From Fragum whitleyi (Eukaryota; Mollusca; Bivalvia; Cardiida; Cardiidae), in contig OX411543.1 in assembly GCA_948146395.1 (NCBI GenBank), positions 64,158,034 through 64,222,033 of the forward strand: DNA of 64,000 nt, given 5' to 3'. The stretch's first letter is position 1. Every line of letters starts with the position of its first letter. The notes under the pieces are model-generated. The model was not told the origin of the DNA, searched no databases, and saw nothing but the letters and a program-made list of their open reading frames with translations. Positions 1 to 12,500 of this stretch are shown piece after piece. The position numbers were made by a program, and so were the translations under genes.

Positions 1-306
1 TGGACATAGGCTTTATCACTTGCAGGCAAGTACATTTTTCAAGGTCAAGTGAATACCAGAAAAAATCTTATAAAAGTTCTAAAAAGATATAGGAGAAAAG
101 ATCATCCAGTTTTGTATCAAAGGGGAGAAAACATTGTCTTTAATGAAGAAAATGCTCGTTAACAGCATTTTTCTTCATTCAAAAACTATGTTTTCTCAAT
201 ATCTATCAATTCTTTTTTTTTACGGGCAAGTTCATTTTGATCCTGGACAAATAGGAAATCGACCTTTACTTATCCATGGACAAGTGACAAAAATTCACAC
301 CCCAGA
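1..306 (-). repeat. TCAGG-ended TIR element, cut by window edge
   Basis: This belongs to the same family as the complete 350-bp copy at 12479-12828, in the opposite orientation. It carries the palindromic core around 130-200 (attgtctttaatgaagaaaa, then an inverted partner) and ends with cacacccc near 300, the complement of the family's TCAGGGGTGTGG terminus. The other end lies outside the window. It stops about 70 nt before the first PDE8 exon seen here. Confidence 0.7.
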
Positions 307-379
307 TTATGGTCCAAAAATGGCTAGGAAAAAAAATTCTCAAGAAGAGGACAATTTTATTTGTTTATTCCTTTTTCAG

Positions 380-517
380 TATGTTAACCCTGCCTATGAA
401 AGATTAACAGGCTACTCAATGGAAGAGGTAGTTGGAAAGGACTCAAGAGAGTTGCGGAGTGAACGAAATAAACCAGACATACAAGAAAGCATAAATGGAC
501 AAATAAAACGGGGCAAT
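380..517 (+). CDS. PDE8: PDE8 exon: PAS domain, first part seen
   Basis: It is preceded by tttttcag and followed by gtaagg, 138 nt, phase 0 to 0. It encodes 46 residues beginning [16 protein letters not shown], the PAS core helix-strand segment matching the YANPAFE..GY..GELIGKE pattern of vertebrate PDE8. The reading frame stays open into both introns, but only this stretch aligns to the family. Confidence 0.93.
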
Positions 518-3500
518 GTAAGGAACTTAAACACCTTAAAAATTGCTTGAAAAATCATTCAAAGGACTACCAAAAATTTGAGCCTGTATGTGACATTTCC
601 AACAATTTGACATGGCATGAGATGCAAACATTTAGTAGGCCAGACAGTTTCACAGTGCATTTAAAAGATTATCTAAATGTCTACCGATACCTTAAGACCT
701 TATCTATATACAAATCGGGTATTGAAGACTCTGGTCAGACTGTGTTAATGCACAGACTGACCAGAGTCTTTGCTTTGCGCACAATTGAAATCGTTGGAAA
801 TGTCAGGCACATGCTCATTTGATATTTGCGAGAATGGTTATTTTAGCAAATGTTGTACATGCACATCTTTGCATAAAGATTTGTTTTGATTCCATATATA
901 AATTGTTACACATTATGTTTTTTGAACAAATGAGAATTGTGTCATTGAGATGATTCTATGTACTTTAGAAAAGGGTCGATTCCAATTCATGTATATCAAC
1001 CTTACGTGGAAGTTGGAACAAGGTGTCTATATCCAACATGATATTTTACATGTTATAATTATCAAATACGATAAACTTTAGAAATCAAAGAAAAATTTAT
1101 CCTACACAAGTGATAGATTCTGTGTAACAACCACTTTCAGACGACAATGATTGTCAAAAGTCACAGTGCATTACCAAATCTAAAAAATGATTTTCTTTGA
1201 AAATATAAATGGTAGATATAACAAGTGCCTGTCCTATAAGATGTGCTTATACACATGTATTTCCCCTTGACTTCATAAAATGTAAATACAGTAAAACTTG
1301 CATTAAGCGACCACTTAAGGTACTGACAGAAAGCGGTCATTAATGGTTGCTCAGTACACGGTATGTCTAATAATAACAACAATAATTTTGAATGACTATT
1401 TATATAACTGCGGGTTTCTCAATAATCCTTTGTTGTTAAACCAAATAGAATCGTCTCACTGAAACAATTCTAATGGGTTTTAACAACACAATTGATTCAT
1501 TTAACATAAAATTTTGGACCAATAATATCTCTTTTCTGAAATATTTTGATTCAAATTAGGTGATTTTGAAAACGGTCACTTAATGAAAATGGTCGCTTAA
1601 TAGATGTGGTGGCTTGAGTAAGATTGACCGTACACTATTACAGAAATGGGAAGGTACCTATTATACGAGAAGGAAAAGTGGGGACGCAATGCCACAGTAT
1701 TGTAAAATATGTCCGGTGCCAGGGCAAGGGGGGTAAGTATCATTGATGTCTTATTTTATCATGCAATGAAGCCTGTATTGACCTGATATCACCTGCCTCA
1801 TAACACAAGATATCAGGCAGTCTAGTTTAAAAAACAATATGCATAAATTCTCACCTGAATTTCTATGATTTTTAAGGGTTTATTATATTCAGCACTGAAA
1901 AATGATAACATGATATTAGATAAATAGAATATGTAAGTGTCTAAAATGCCAATATTATCTGGTCTCGTCTCCAAGAAATTATTATGACTTGGCAAATCCT
2001 CGTCATGATTAATTCTCCCAAACTGGACAAGATAACATTTATATCTTTAGACACTAGCATATTATTCACTATTTATCAGTGTGGCTGTTTTAGTAAGAAT
2101 TTGGGTATTGCTATAGCTTTGATATTGTCGGCCTAGTATTCTATTGTATTATATTCTCTAATAGCTATTTATATAGAAATTTAGTTGAAACTCTGAATAC
2201 TAGAGAGTCAATACTAATTCCTCCAAAACCAAAAGACCAATTTCAATGAACTTTTCCAGAAAGATCCTACTGTATGTTTAATGAAAATTTTCACCGTAGA
2301 GCTGAAGTTGGGTCTAAAACTAGGTCACTAAGTCAAATCTTAGAAAAACCTTGTATGCAAACTGGGGTCACATTTTTTGCCTGATCAACTTGAAATTTGG
2401 TCAGAATGAATGTCTTGATGAACAGGATCAAAAGGTAGGTCACAGGGTCAAATCTAAGAAAAACCATGCACAATAGAGGCCAGATTTTTTGCCTGATCAA
2501 CCTGAAATTATCTCAGAATAATCGTTTTTATAGAATATTTGACTCGTTTGAAATCAGGTCAACTGGGGTAAAAAACCAGGTCATGGATTCATATCTTAGA
2601 AAAACCTTGTAAGCGCTTCAGAGGCCACATTTTGTGTCCTATCAACCTGAAATTATCGTCTTTAAGAACTCTCGGATGAGTTCCAAATGGGTCAACTGTG
2701 GTCAAAAACTAGGTCACTGTGTCAAATCTTAGAAAAACTGTGTATGCACCATAAAGGATAGTATTTTAAGGGCTCTGGTTTGCATTGTAACAGAAAGGTA
2801 AAAAAATGCCATAAATCTTTGAACAAATATATCTTCATCAAAAGTACTAGTCCAATTAAGTTGAGACTTGGTAGGAATATTCCTGTGGTGAGGCTCTGCC
2901 AAAAACTAAAAGGAATCTTATTCAATAAAAAACTTTGGGTTCCCTTGTAATGGAAATGTCAATAAATTGTCAAAAATCTTAGAAAAAAAACCTCACCTTC
3001 TCCTAAATCATTGGGCCAATCAATCTTAAACTTGGCAGGGATGTTCTTAGGGTGTTTGTCTACAAAAGTTGTTAACTCTGGTTGCCATGGTACAAGAAAG
3101 GTTGAAAATTTCTGAAAATTTAATAAAAAAAAATGCAGTAGGATGAAATTAAAGTCTGTTTCTTTCAAAACCATCCTTTATGTACATCAAACGATCTCTG
3201 GTATTTATATCATGGTTGACAAGTTATGAGTTGAATTACTCAGGTAAGTGATATAGGACCATCATGGTCCTCTTGTTTGTATTAGAGTATAAACAGAAAT
3301 TTGGCAATTTAGGAATTTTGACTCGTTATTAAACTTGTTGGACAATCTAAACCTTAATCTATAGCTCTAGCCTATTAAAGCTATATTTACGAAGTTTTGG
3401 TTGCCCACTGACTTTATTTTAGTACTCTCTTTCAAATTTGGTTTAAACAACAACAGCTTAGAAGTAATAATGAATTGACCTTTGAAGAATTGATACAATT

Positions 3501-6500
3501 GACCAGTATGTCAAGGAATGTTCATTTGTTATTCAGAGCTTTGTTGATTCAATGAATTGTAGTTTTTGTTAGGGATTGGCTGTAAATAATCCTTATTGTG
3601 TCCTCTGACTTTATGGTCACTAAAGTTTGACCTCAATTTGTCAGAAAAGAAAGAGAGCTTGTTTGACTTTGTTTTCTTGCTTTAACCTTTAATCAATGGC
3701 TCAGCGCAAAATGGTTGTAACTCCCTATAAACATATAGGGAGTTACAACTCTTTTGCGCTAACCCCTTGAAATATGATACTTGACAAAACTTGCATAAAT
3801 TCAAAGAGCTAAAAAAGCTTTGGATGCATTCATTGTGACTCAGTATTTCCTTTGAAAAGTATAATTCTCTAACTTTTCTGGTATAAAAAGGAATACCAGG
3901 TGGTAAAAACAAAGATCAGATTGCACTTACAAGCAGGCTGATCTTTGTCTATACCTCCTGCTATGGCAGGAATATTTGGGTTCATGTATAACAAATCTTC
4001 ATTCCTTCATTCAGAATGATTGTCTTAATGAAATCTTGAATGAGTCCCAAATTGGGTCAACTGGGCTCAAAAACTAGGTCACAGGGTCTAATCTAAGAAA
4101 AACCTTGTATGCACTCTAGAGGCCACATTTATTGCCCGTTCAACCTGAATTGTGGTCAGAATGATTGTCTTAATGAAATCTCGAACAAGTTCAAAATTCG
4201 GTCAACTGGGGTCAAAAACTAGGTCACGGGGTCAAATCCAAGAAAAACCTTGTATGCACTCTAGAGGCCACATTTTTTGCCCAATCAACCTGAATTTTGG
4301 TCAGAATGATTGTCTTGATGATTTCTCAGACAGGTTCGAAATTGGGTCATCTGGGGTCAAAAACTAGGTCACAGGGTCAAATCTAAGAAAAACCTTATAT
4401 GCACTCTAGAGGCCACAATTTTTGCTCGATCAACCTGAAAGTTGGTGAGAATGATTGTCTTGATGAAATCTCGGGACAAGTTTGAAATTGGGTCATCTGG
4501 GGTCAAAAACTAGGTCACAGGGTCAAATCTAAGAAAAACCTTATATGCACTCTAGAGGCCACAATTTTTGGCCAATCAACCTGAAATTTGGTCAGAATGT
4601 TTGTCTAGATGAAATCTCGGATGAGATCGAAATTGGGTCATCTGGGGTTAAAAATAGGTCACAAAATCAATTATAAAAATCCTTGTTAGTCAACCTTAAA
4701 ATTGTAAAAAATGGATTCTCAAGTTGTATAGAAGCAACAGCTTTGTTTAGCTCAGTCATTCATCATTCTATTTCTCATTCTTCTCTTTGAAAATTTTAGA
4801 CAGTTCATTCAGGTGAGCGATTAAGGGCCACTATGGCCCTCTTGTTGAGTGGAGCCATGTATGCCCCCTTTTTATACCCAATAACAACATAGTTTGGGGG
4901 GTATATTAGGGTCAGTTTGTCTGTCGGTCTGTCAGTCTACAGCTTTTTGGTGTGGGCTCAATTTCTCGGCAACCAATTGAGTTGCATGATTCCATTCAAA
5001 CTTTGATACAGATGTGATCAGTATCAAGCGGAAATGTGCAATTGAAATTTTGGTTATGATCCATTGAATTTTGACAAAGTTATGGCCCTTTAATGGAAAA
5101 TGACTTTTCTTTATTGACAAGCTTTTGTAATTTAAGTCCACTTTGCCACAGTCTAGATCTCTTTGGAAGTTCAGATTCTTTAGTCATCACTTTAGCATTA
5201 TAAAAACCCCAATAAACTGTGTTTTGGGAGTATATAGGATATTTACAAAAGGTGATCAGTATCAAGCAGAGATATGCAAGTGATATTTGGCTATTTACTA
5301 TCTTTTGAATTTTGACTTAGCTATCACCCTTTCATTGAAAATGGCTTTTCATTATTGTGACAAGCACCAGTAAGGGGATATTATTCTGCTTTGCCACACT
5401 CCAGTTGATGTTGACGTTGTTGCTGGTGTGACAAACTTTAATCTTGGTCATGTTTTTCTTTGTTTTTGAAGGTATTTACTTGATACATGGCATGTTTATT
5501 CACTTTTTCAATGGCACTATCAATAGGAAAAATTCTAGAAGCAATTTTGTAAGAATTATGCTCCTTCTGTAACTTACATTTGATCCTGTGTGTGACATTT
5601 CCAACAATGTGACATCTACACTAGGTGAAAACATTTGTCAGCCCAGACAGCCACATATGTAAATATGATGTCACCTGCTTGTCCACAGATATTTTGAGAA
5701 CCAATCTATCTACAAATTGCATTGTGAAGACTCTGGTCAGACTGTGTGGATCCATTTGAGAGGCAAAAGATTATTTGTTGTGCCCTGAAATTTATACTTA
5801 CATTAATGTTTAATTCATACTTTTTGACCTTAAGATTTTATTTTCAATAATGAACATTTTTTTTTTTCTTTCAGAAAAATATCTCATTACGTCAGTGTTC
5901 GAACATCTCATCTTGATACCTCATTATACTTTGATAAGCTTAAAGACCCAGAATATTTTACGCAAGTAGCCAATGGTAAGTCTTTTGATGTGTTAATGCT
6001 TTCAAGAAAGTTGTGTATTATATGGTTGTTTCTATATTTTAGTATTTTTGTAATTATTTTCTCTGATTTAACCATGCACCCAATTTTTGATATGACTCTA
6101 ATGTTTGCCATGAATTGACAAATTTCTAGAAATTAATTGTTTAAATGTTCTCACATATTACATAAAACTGTTTTTAAAATGATGTTGTCATGTGTTTTAT
6201 GTCATATTGACAGAGTGCATTAGTTAAGACCCTAGTGTTGGGCAATCGGTTTCAAATCACAATCGATAATCGGTTTTCATTTGGAAGAGTCAATCAACTA
6301 ATGATTGATTGTACAATCGTTTTCTTAGAAATTGATACAGCACTCCCAGTATCATCCTTTGAAGAATAGAATGTGAAAGTTTAGTTACAACTCATGACCT
6401 AAAGACTCTTTCTGCAGATTTTTCTACCAACTTCATGGCTCAGCATGAAACAGTTGTAACTGCCTATAAACATATAGGCAGTTACAACTATTTCATGCTG

Positions 6501-9500
6501 TGCCATCAAACTGATGTCGGTTTCGAAAGCACAATATAATGGCTTTATTTATGTGCTAGGAACTGATTGATCGATTATGAAACTTCTTAGTAGATTATAA
6601 CAATCAGAAGCCCATACCAACTGATTATCAATTATAATCGATAAATCTGCCCATCACTCGAAGACCTTGATCTGGCTGTTCTGATGAACAAGCTGACCAG
6701 ATGCTTTGCATAGCATTCACGTAAAATTGTTCCAAAAGGGTCAAATGTTGAAAATTAATTCACCTGCTTAAAGTTCCCATACTGGACCATTTATAATGAC
6801 CATAAAATTGTATCAATCCAATGATCAATCTTCAATTATACCCACTTGATATCTGAAATATTGGCAATATTATTGTTTGGCCATATTATTGATAGTGAAT
6901 GGGCAATATGAAGATTGACCTATATATCAAATCAGGCTGTTTGAATAAAGTTGTTGTGAAAAGTACATAGAGGATATTGAATGATTGGTCATGGAATACT
7001 GAATTTATTAAACGAGACCTGTAAAAGATAAAATCGAGGTTGAATATTTTTGATATAACATGGGTGTTATTACACTAGTGGAATAACTATGCAAAGAGGC
7101 TCAGAGCGAATAGCAACCCTATTTTGTAACCACAAAAATGACGTCATAATGTATATATTGTGACGTCAGTTTAAACAGTGTTATAAGTTTCATGGGAAAT
7201 CGGTAACGTTTTTTTACAATTTTTGCAAAGTTTCGGGTCATATTATAAATAGAATATAATATTTGTGCTCATAAAATACCAAATTTATTAGACTTGTCAT
7301 CTATAAACAGATATAAACTCGGCGCTTACTTTAAGAGTAATTGACAGTATAGAGTCTGGCCTACTTCACTCATCAGTGTCCAGACAGAGGCACTGTAGCT
7401 ATAAATCGCATCACAAGTAATCTCTTTCTGTTTTATGGATTGGAAGCCAGGAAATTCTCTAACGATTATCCGCATTCCGAAATTGTCAATTCCCAAACAG
7501 AGTAATAAAATGCCAATCTAAGCCTAAGTGATGAACTCTGTGTGATTTGAATACTAAATAGGCCATTCCTTCTGCTAGCCTGGACATGGCGGCTTTTTAT
7601 TAACTCTAATACATGACGAAATTCCTTACCTTTTTTTAGACTAAGAGAATATTGTGCGATTTTAAGGGTCTGAATTAATTTTTGCTAGGTCATTGATCAA
7701 TGAAAATTTAATTCTCATCTTGCTGGTAGGATTGGATGAACAAGTTGTGTAGACAAAGATCAGATGATTGGTATTCCTCCATTAAAAGAATGATAATCCT
7801 TATCTAGTTTACCCATGTCATGGTGAATACAGTTAGTAACATCCTGAAATTGACATTCATCGCAATCAAAAACATTCTAATCACTCATTCAGTGCTCCAT
7901 TCTTTCATCCCAAATACTTACTCAAAGCAGTCAAAAATGCTCAAAATGACTAATTAAGATAAGATCAACAACTTCAATCAAAATAAATAAATCTAGAACA
8001 AAATCGCATTTTCACTGGCAAAATTGAAATTGTAAGTGTCTGATTGCTTCTTGAAGAGAAAGGAAGCTATTGATACAACTTGCATTCATATTTTATTAAA
8101 GGGAGTTAATAAATACTGCTAATTGTGTTCTTCCTGAACAAAATTAGCGATACTGGATTACCTCCCTTTAACTTCACTCAAAACTCACTCCTGGCACTCG
8201 TTCTATTGAATCTAAATCATTCACTACACCTTGTCAATTTCACGGTGCTGTTAACTTTAAAACCTTGCATTAAGCTAATGGGCTGCATGAAATCACTGAA
8301 TGCACTAATTGTGAGCCAGTATTTATTTTATAGAGATAAGTTATAAGCGTTTTGGTTGATAAAGGAAAATAAGGTGGTATGTATAGACTTAGATCAGACT
8401 TCACATATATGCAGTCTGATCTGTGTCTAAAACTCCTACCAGGGTTGGAATATACTAGGTTCAGCAATATCATCATTCATGGGTATGAGTTTGATGGAAA
8501 ACGAATGCACACATCCTTTCCAACATTTGCTTCCCTCTTATGGAAAGTTAGCATTCGGAACATCTCTCAGCTATTTCCGTAACCTGCAACAGACCTGGGA
8601 TGTATGTAAGGCGGATGGGTATGTAACAAAATCGTACATTTTGTAAGGTGGAAACAGTGAAAGAAAAAGTAGAACTGTAGATTTATATCTTTTACGGTAA
8701 ATAACACCTGAAAAATCTTAATTTTTGAGAATGACAATCATTCTCAAAAATTAAGATTTTTTCAGCCGTTATTTAAGAATCTAAAGATATTAATATGAGG
8801 ATTTGATGAATTCACGTCAGTGACTTAAACGAGTAGCGTTTGCGACGTCGAATGTTTTCACTCACAGTTTCGAGAGCAAACGCCATTTTAACTGATGTCA
8901 TCTAGTGTTTCCAAGGTTTTCCTGTACTTTTAAAAAAAAGTCCGTCTATGTACATCCGAGGTTGATCGTCAGATTGGCCGAGTGGTGTTCTGAATGGTAA
9001 AGATAAGTGTAATTCCATGTGGGATGAGCAGCTGAAGGCTCTCGATGGATGTCATGGTAGTTTTTGTCAGAAAAATACCAGTAATGCATGGTTATAGGCA
9101 AAGGTACAGATAATTTAGAGGAGGTAAAGCCAGTCTAAAATCTGTATTTCTCAATGAAACATTTTGTTGTGGGTACTCATTTGTATCGTCTCATGAGACT
9201 ATTAAAATGAGTACCAATATGGCATTGAGTTTGTGCTCTTTTTAGTAAGAGCTACATACAGGGGGTAGTTTGGATTTCAAAATGAAATATTTTAACAATT
9301 ATTTCACAAATTCTATATAGTGGGTACTCAATGGAAATGTCTTGTCAAGACGATTAAAATGAGTACCCACAACATAGTGTTTCAATGAGAAACAAAGATT
9401 TTAGACTGGCTTTACTTCCTCTTATCTAGACCTCTGATACTTTTATCTATAATCCAAAATACCTTTTCTATCTGTAGCTCTCTAATGTTTTTCAGCCAAT

Positions 9501-12500
9501 GCCTTATAAGAGCTAAAAACAAAAACCTTCTGAAGTTCGGGTTATTTCAATCAACTAGAATAGGGTCTCCTTAGTAAATAGTATATAGTGGGAGCTAAGT
9601 AACTATACATGAGAGAGACCTAGTCAGAAAAAATACGGGAATCATCAATTTTAAATTGCAAATGTTTCAGTAAAATAATTCCAAATTAAAAAAAGAGTTG
9701 AAAAGGTTAAAAAATTGTGTCATCTAGAAATAGGTTAAGTGAAGGATAAGGTTTTGGTCAATTTGAGAAGAATAGATGGAAATAATTGGATTGCATATTT
9801 TGCAAAGCTTTTAGCAAATTGGATATTGATTTATATACAGCTTAAGCCATTTTCACCCTAAGATTTAATAATCTGTTTATACTATATTTCTCCAGAGTTT
9901 TAGGGGACACAGATTTTGTGACTCTCAGTGACTGACAAATATGCAGTCAAAGGACCCTCTACACTATCTGTTATGGGTCCCATAGACCCTCTTTTGGTCA
10001 AATTGAGAAAAGAATTGAAAACTGTTTTAAATCATTTTAGCCATTGATAAAGTATTATTTATAAGGAGAACAAGGGTTTGAGTTTGACAAAAACAACTTT
10101 GGGTCCAAAGGGCTCAACAATTAGGATCTTAGGGGTGTTGGCTTAAGGTTTGGGAGTCCCTGTTTAAGATGCAAACAATTTTTTAAGGTTCAACTTCAGG
10201 ATATTTTTTTTAGATCCAAGAAAATGGCAAAAAGCAAAACATTTTGACCTTGTTGGCCTTCCCAGGCCACACAGTCTGACTAGTTTTTCGCACTTCCCAT
10301 AAAGTCTTATTTGTGTGACTGTTCACATATATATAGCATTATTTTTTTGGTTTAAACCTATTTATTTTTTAATGATTGGGAAACAAGTTCTTTCAACTTA
10401 GATTAATCCCCCCTCGATTCTTCTTCCTGGAAAATTCATAAGTACTTGTGCAGAATGCTTGGAACAATGAAAGAATCAAGATCGATAGCCGCTCCAGGGA
10501 ATCGAAATTCAGGACCTTTGGGTCAAGAGGCGGATGCTGTACAGATAGACCATGGAAACCACTGTCATATTGCTTTAATAAAGCAATGTTCACAACAAAT
10601 TTGTTACCATCTGACAATAATGTAGGTTTATAATGAAAAGTCATTAAGCAATTTATTATCAAGAAATATCTTTCCTGTTGCAAGATCTCTTCAAGGTTTT
10701 GTAAATTTCTCCTGCATATTTCTCTCTGGTATTTGATGAATTACAGAACATGTATCGGAAGGGAATTACCTCTCGAGGTTTTCTCGCTCTCTGATTAGCT
10801 TTGCAAATTTGTGGATTGACGTCATCGGCACAAATCCTTCTGTTTGGGTTTGCGACATGAATAATTGCCTTGTCTGCAATGAAATACTGCAGTACTAATG
10901 AATGGCCTAATTTGGTTTACATTGGTAACCCAGTATTTTGTAGCATTTCCTCTAATGTTGGAGTCAAATATCATGCTTTCAGACTCTGAAATAAAATATT
11001 GTCATCAGAGCTACAGAATAGGAGTATTTTGGATTTCAGATCAAGTATTTTTTTAATTACATCACAAACTGAATGTAGTTGGTACTCATTGGTAATGTCT
11101 CGCTGAGACCACTCTAATGAGTACAAACATAGGGTTTCATTGAGGAATTAAGATTTTAGACTGGCTGTAGCCTTTCTTATTTGGAATCTGGTCATGCTGA
11201 ACCTGGAATGTTCCTGCTTTTGCAGGAGGTATAGACAAAGATTAGCCTGCACATGTAAATGTGCTGTCTGATCTTAGTCTTTACCACTTAATTTTCAATG
11301 GTAATTCAGTAGAGTTTTAAATAAATATTTTCAAAATGAATATAAAGCCATGTTGAGTGAATACAGTGCTTTCAGCGTTTTCAATTTAGCATGACAATGG
11401 TTTAATTAACTCTTAAAACTATTTTTCAAAAGATTTGGAAGGTCCAAATCAAAGATGTTGCAGACAAAAAATGGGAGTAAATTGAAAAGAATTTAAAAGA
11501 AACCATCCAAGGTGGTAGAAAATATGGTGAGAAAAGAATGAATTCCATGTTCAAGTCTAAGAGGAGCATATTAAGCTCACCTGAGCACATCTTGCTCAAG
11601 GTGATCTTTTGTGATCATTGAATGTGTGTCATGCGGTGTGCGTCGTCTGTCGTCCGTCGTCGAGCGTCAACAATTTAAGTCTTTACACTCTAGAGGCCAC
11701 AAATATGGCCCAATCTTCATGAAACTTTGTCAGAATGTTGGCCAGGTCACAAGGATGAACCCTATTGAAAATAGGAAGGATCCATGCCATATCACAGGAA
11801 AAGGGGCCTTAAAGACAAATTTCTTGTGTACACTCTAGAGGCCACAAATATGGTCCAATCTTCATGAAACTAGGTAAGAATGTTGACCACGTCACAAGGA
11901 TGAACCCTATGGAAAATGGGAAGGATCCATGTCATATCACGGGAAAAGGGGCCTTAAAGACATATTTCTTGTTTACACTCTGGAGGCCACAAATTTTGTC
12001 CAATCTTCATGAAACTTGGTCAGAATGTTTGCCAGGTCACAAGAATTAACACTATTAAAAATGGGAGGTCTCCATGCCATATCATGGGAAAAGGGGGCTT
12101 AATAACAAATTTCTTGTTTTCACTATAGAGCCCACAAATATAGCCCTATCTTCATGAAACCTGGTCAGAATGTTGGCAAGGTTACAAAGATGTACCTTAT
12201 TGAAAATGGGAAGGATCTATACCATATCATTGGAAAAGGGACTTTAATGACAATTTATTTGTTTATACTCTAAAGGCCACAAATATGGCCAAACCTTCAT
12301 TAAACTTGGTCAGAATGTTGGCCAGGTCTCAAGGATGAATCCAATCAAAAATCGGATGTCCATGCAATATCATGCATTAATCTCATGACGAAATCATCTC
12401 AATGTTGACATCTGCCTATTTAATGGATGTGATGTCCCAGGGGTCAAAGAGACTCAGGTGAGCGATCTAGGACCATCATCAGGGGTGTGGAAATACGAGT

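Noticed and set aside
134..550. Plus-strand open frame of 138 codons
   Set aside because: Only 380-517 is PDE8 coding sequence. The upstream part is a TIR element and the downstream part is intron.
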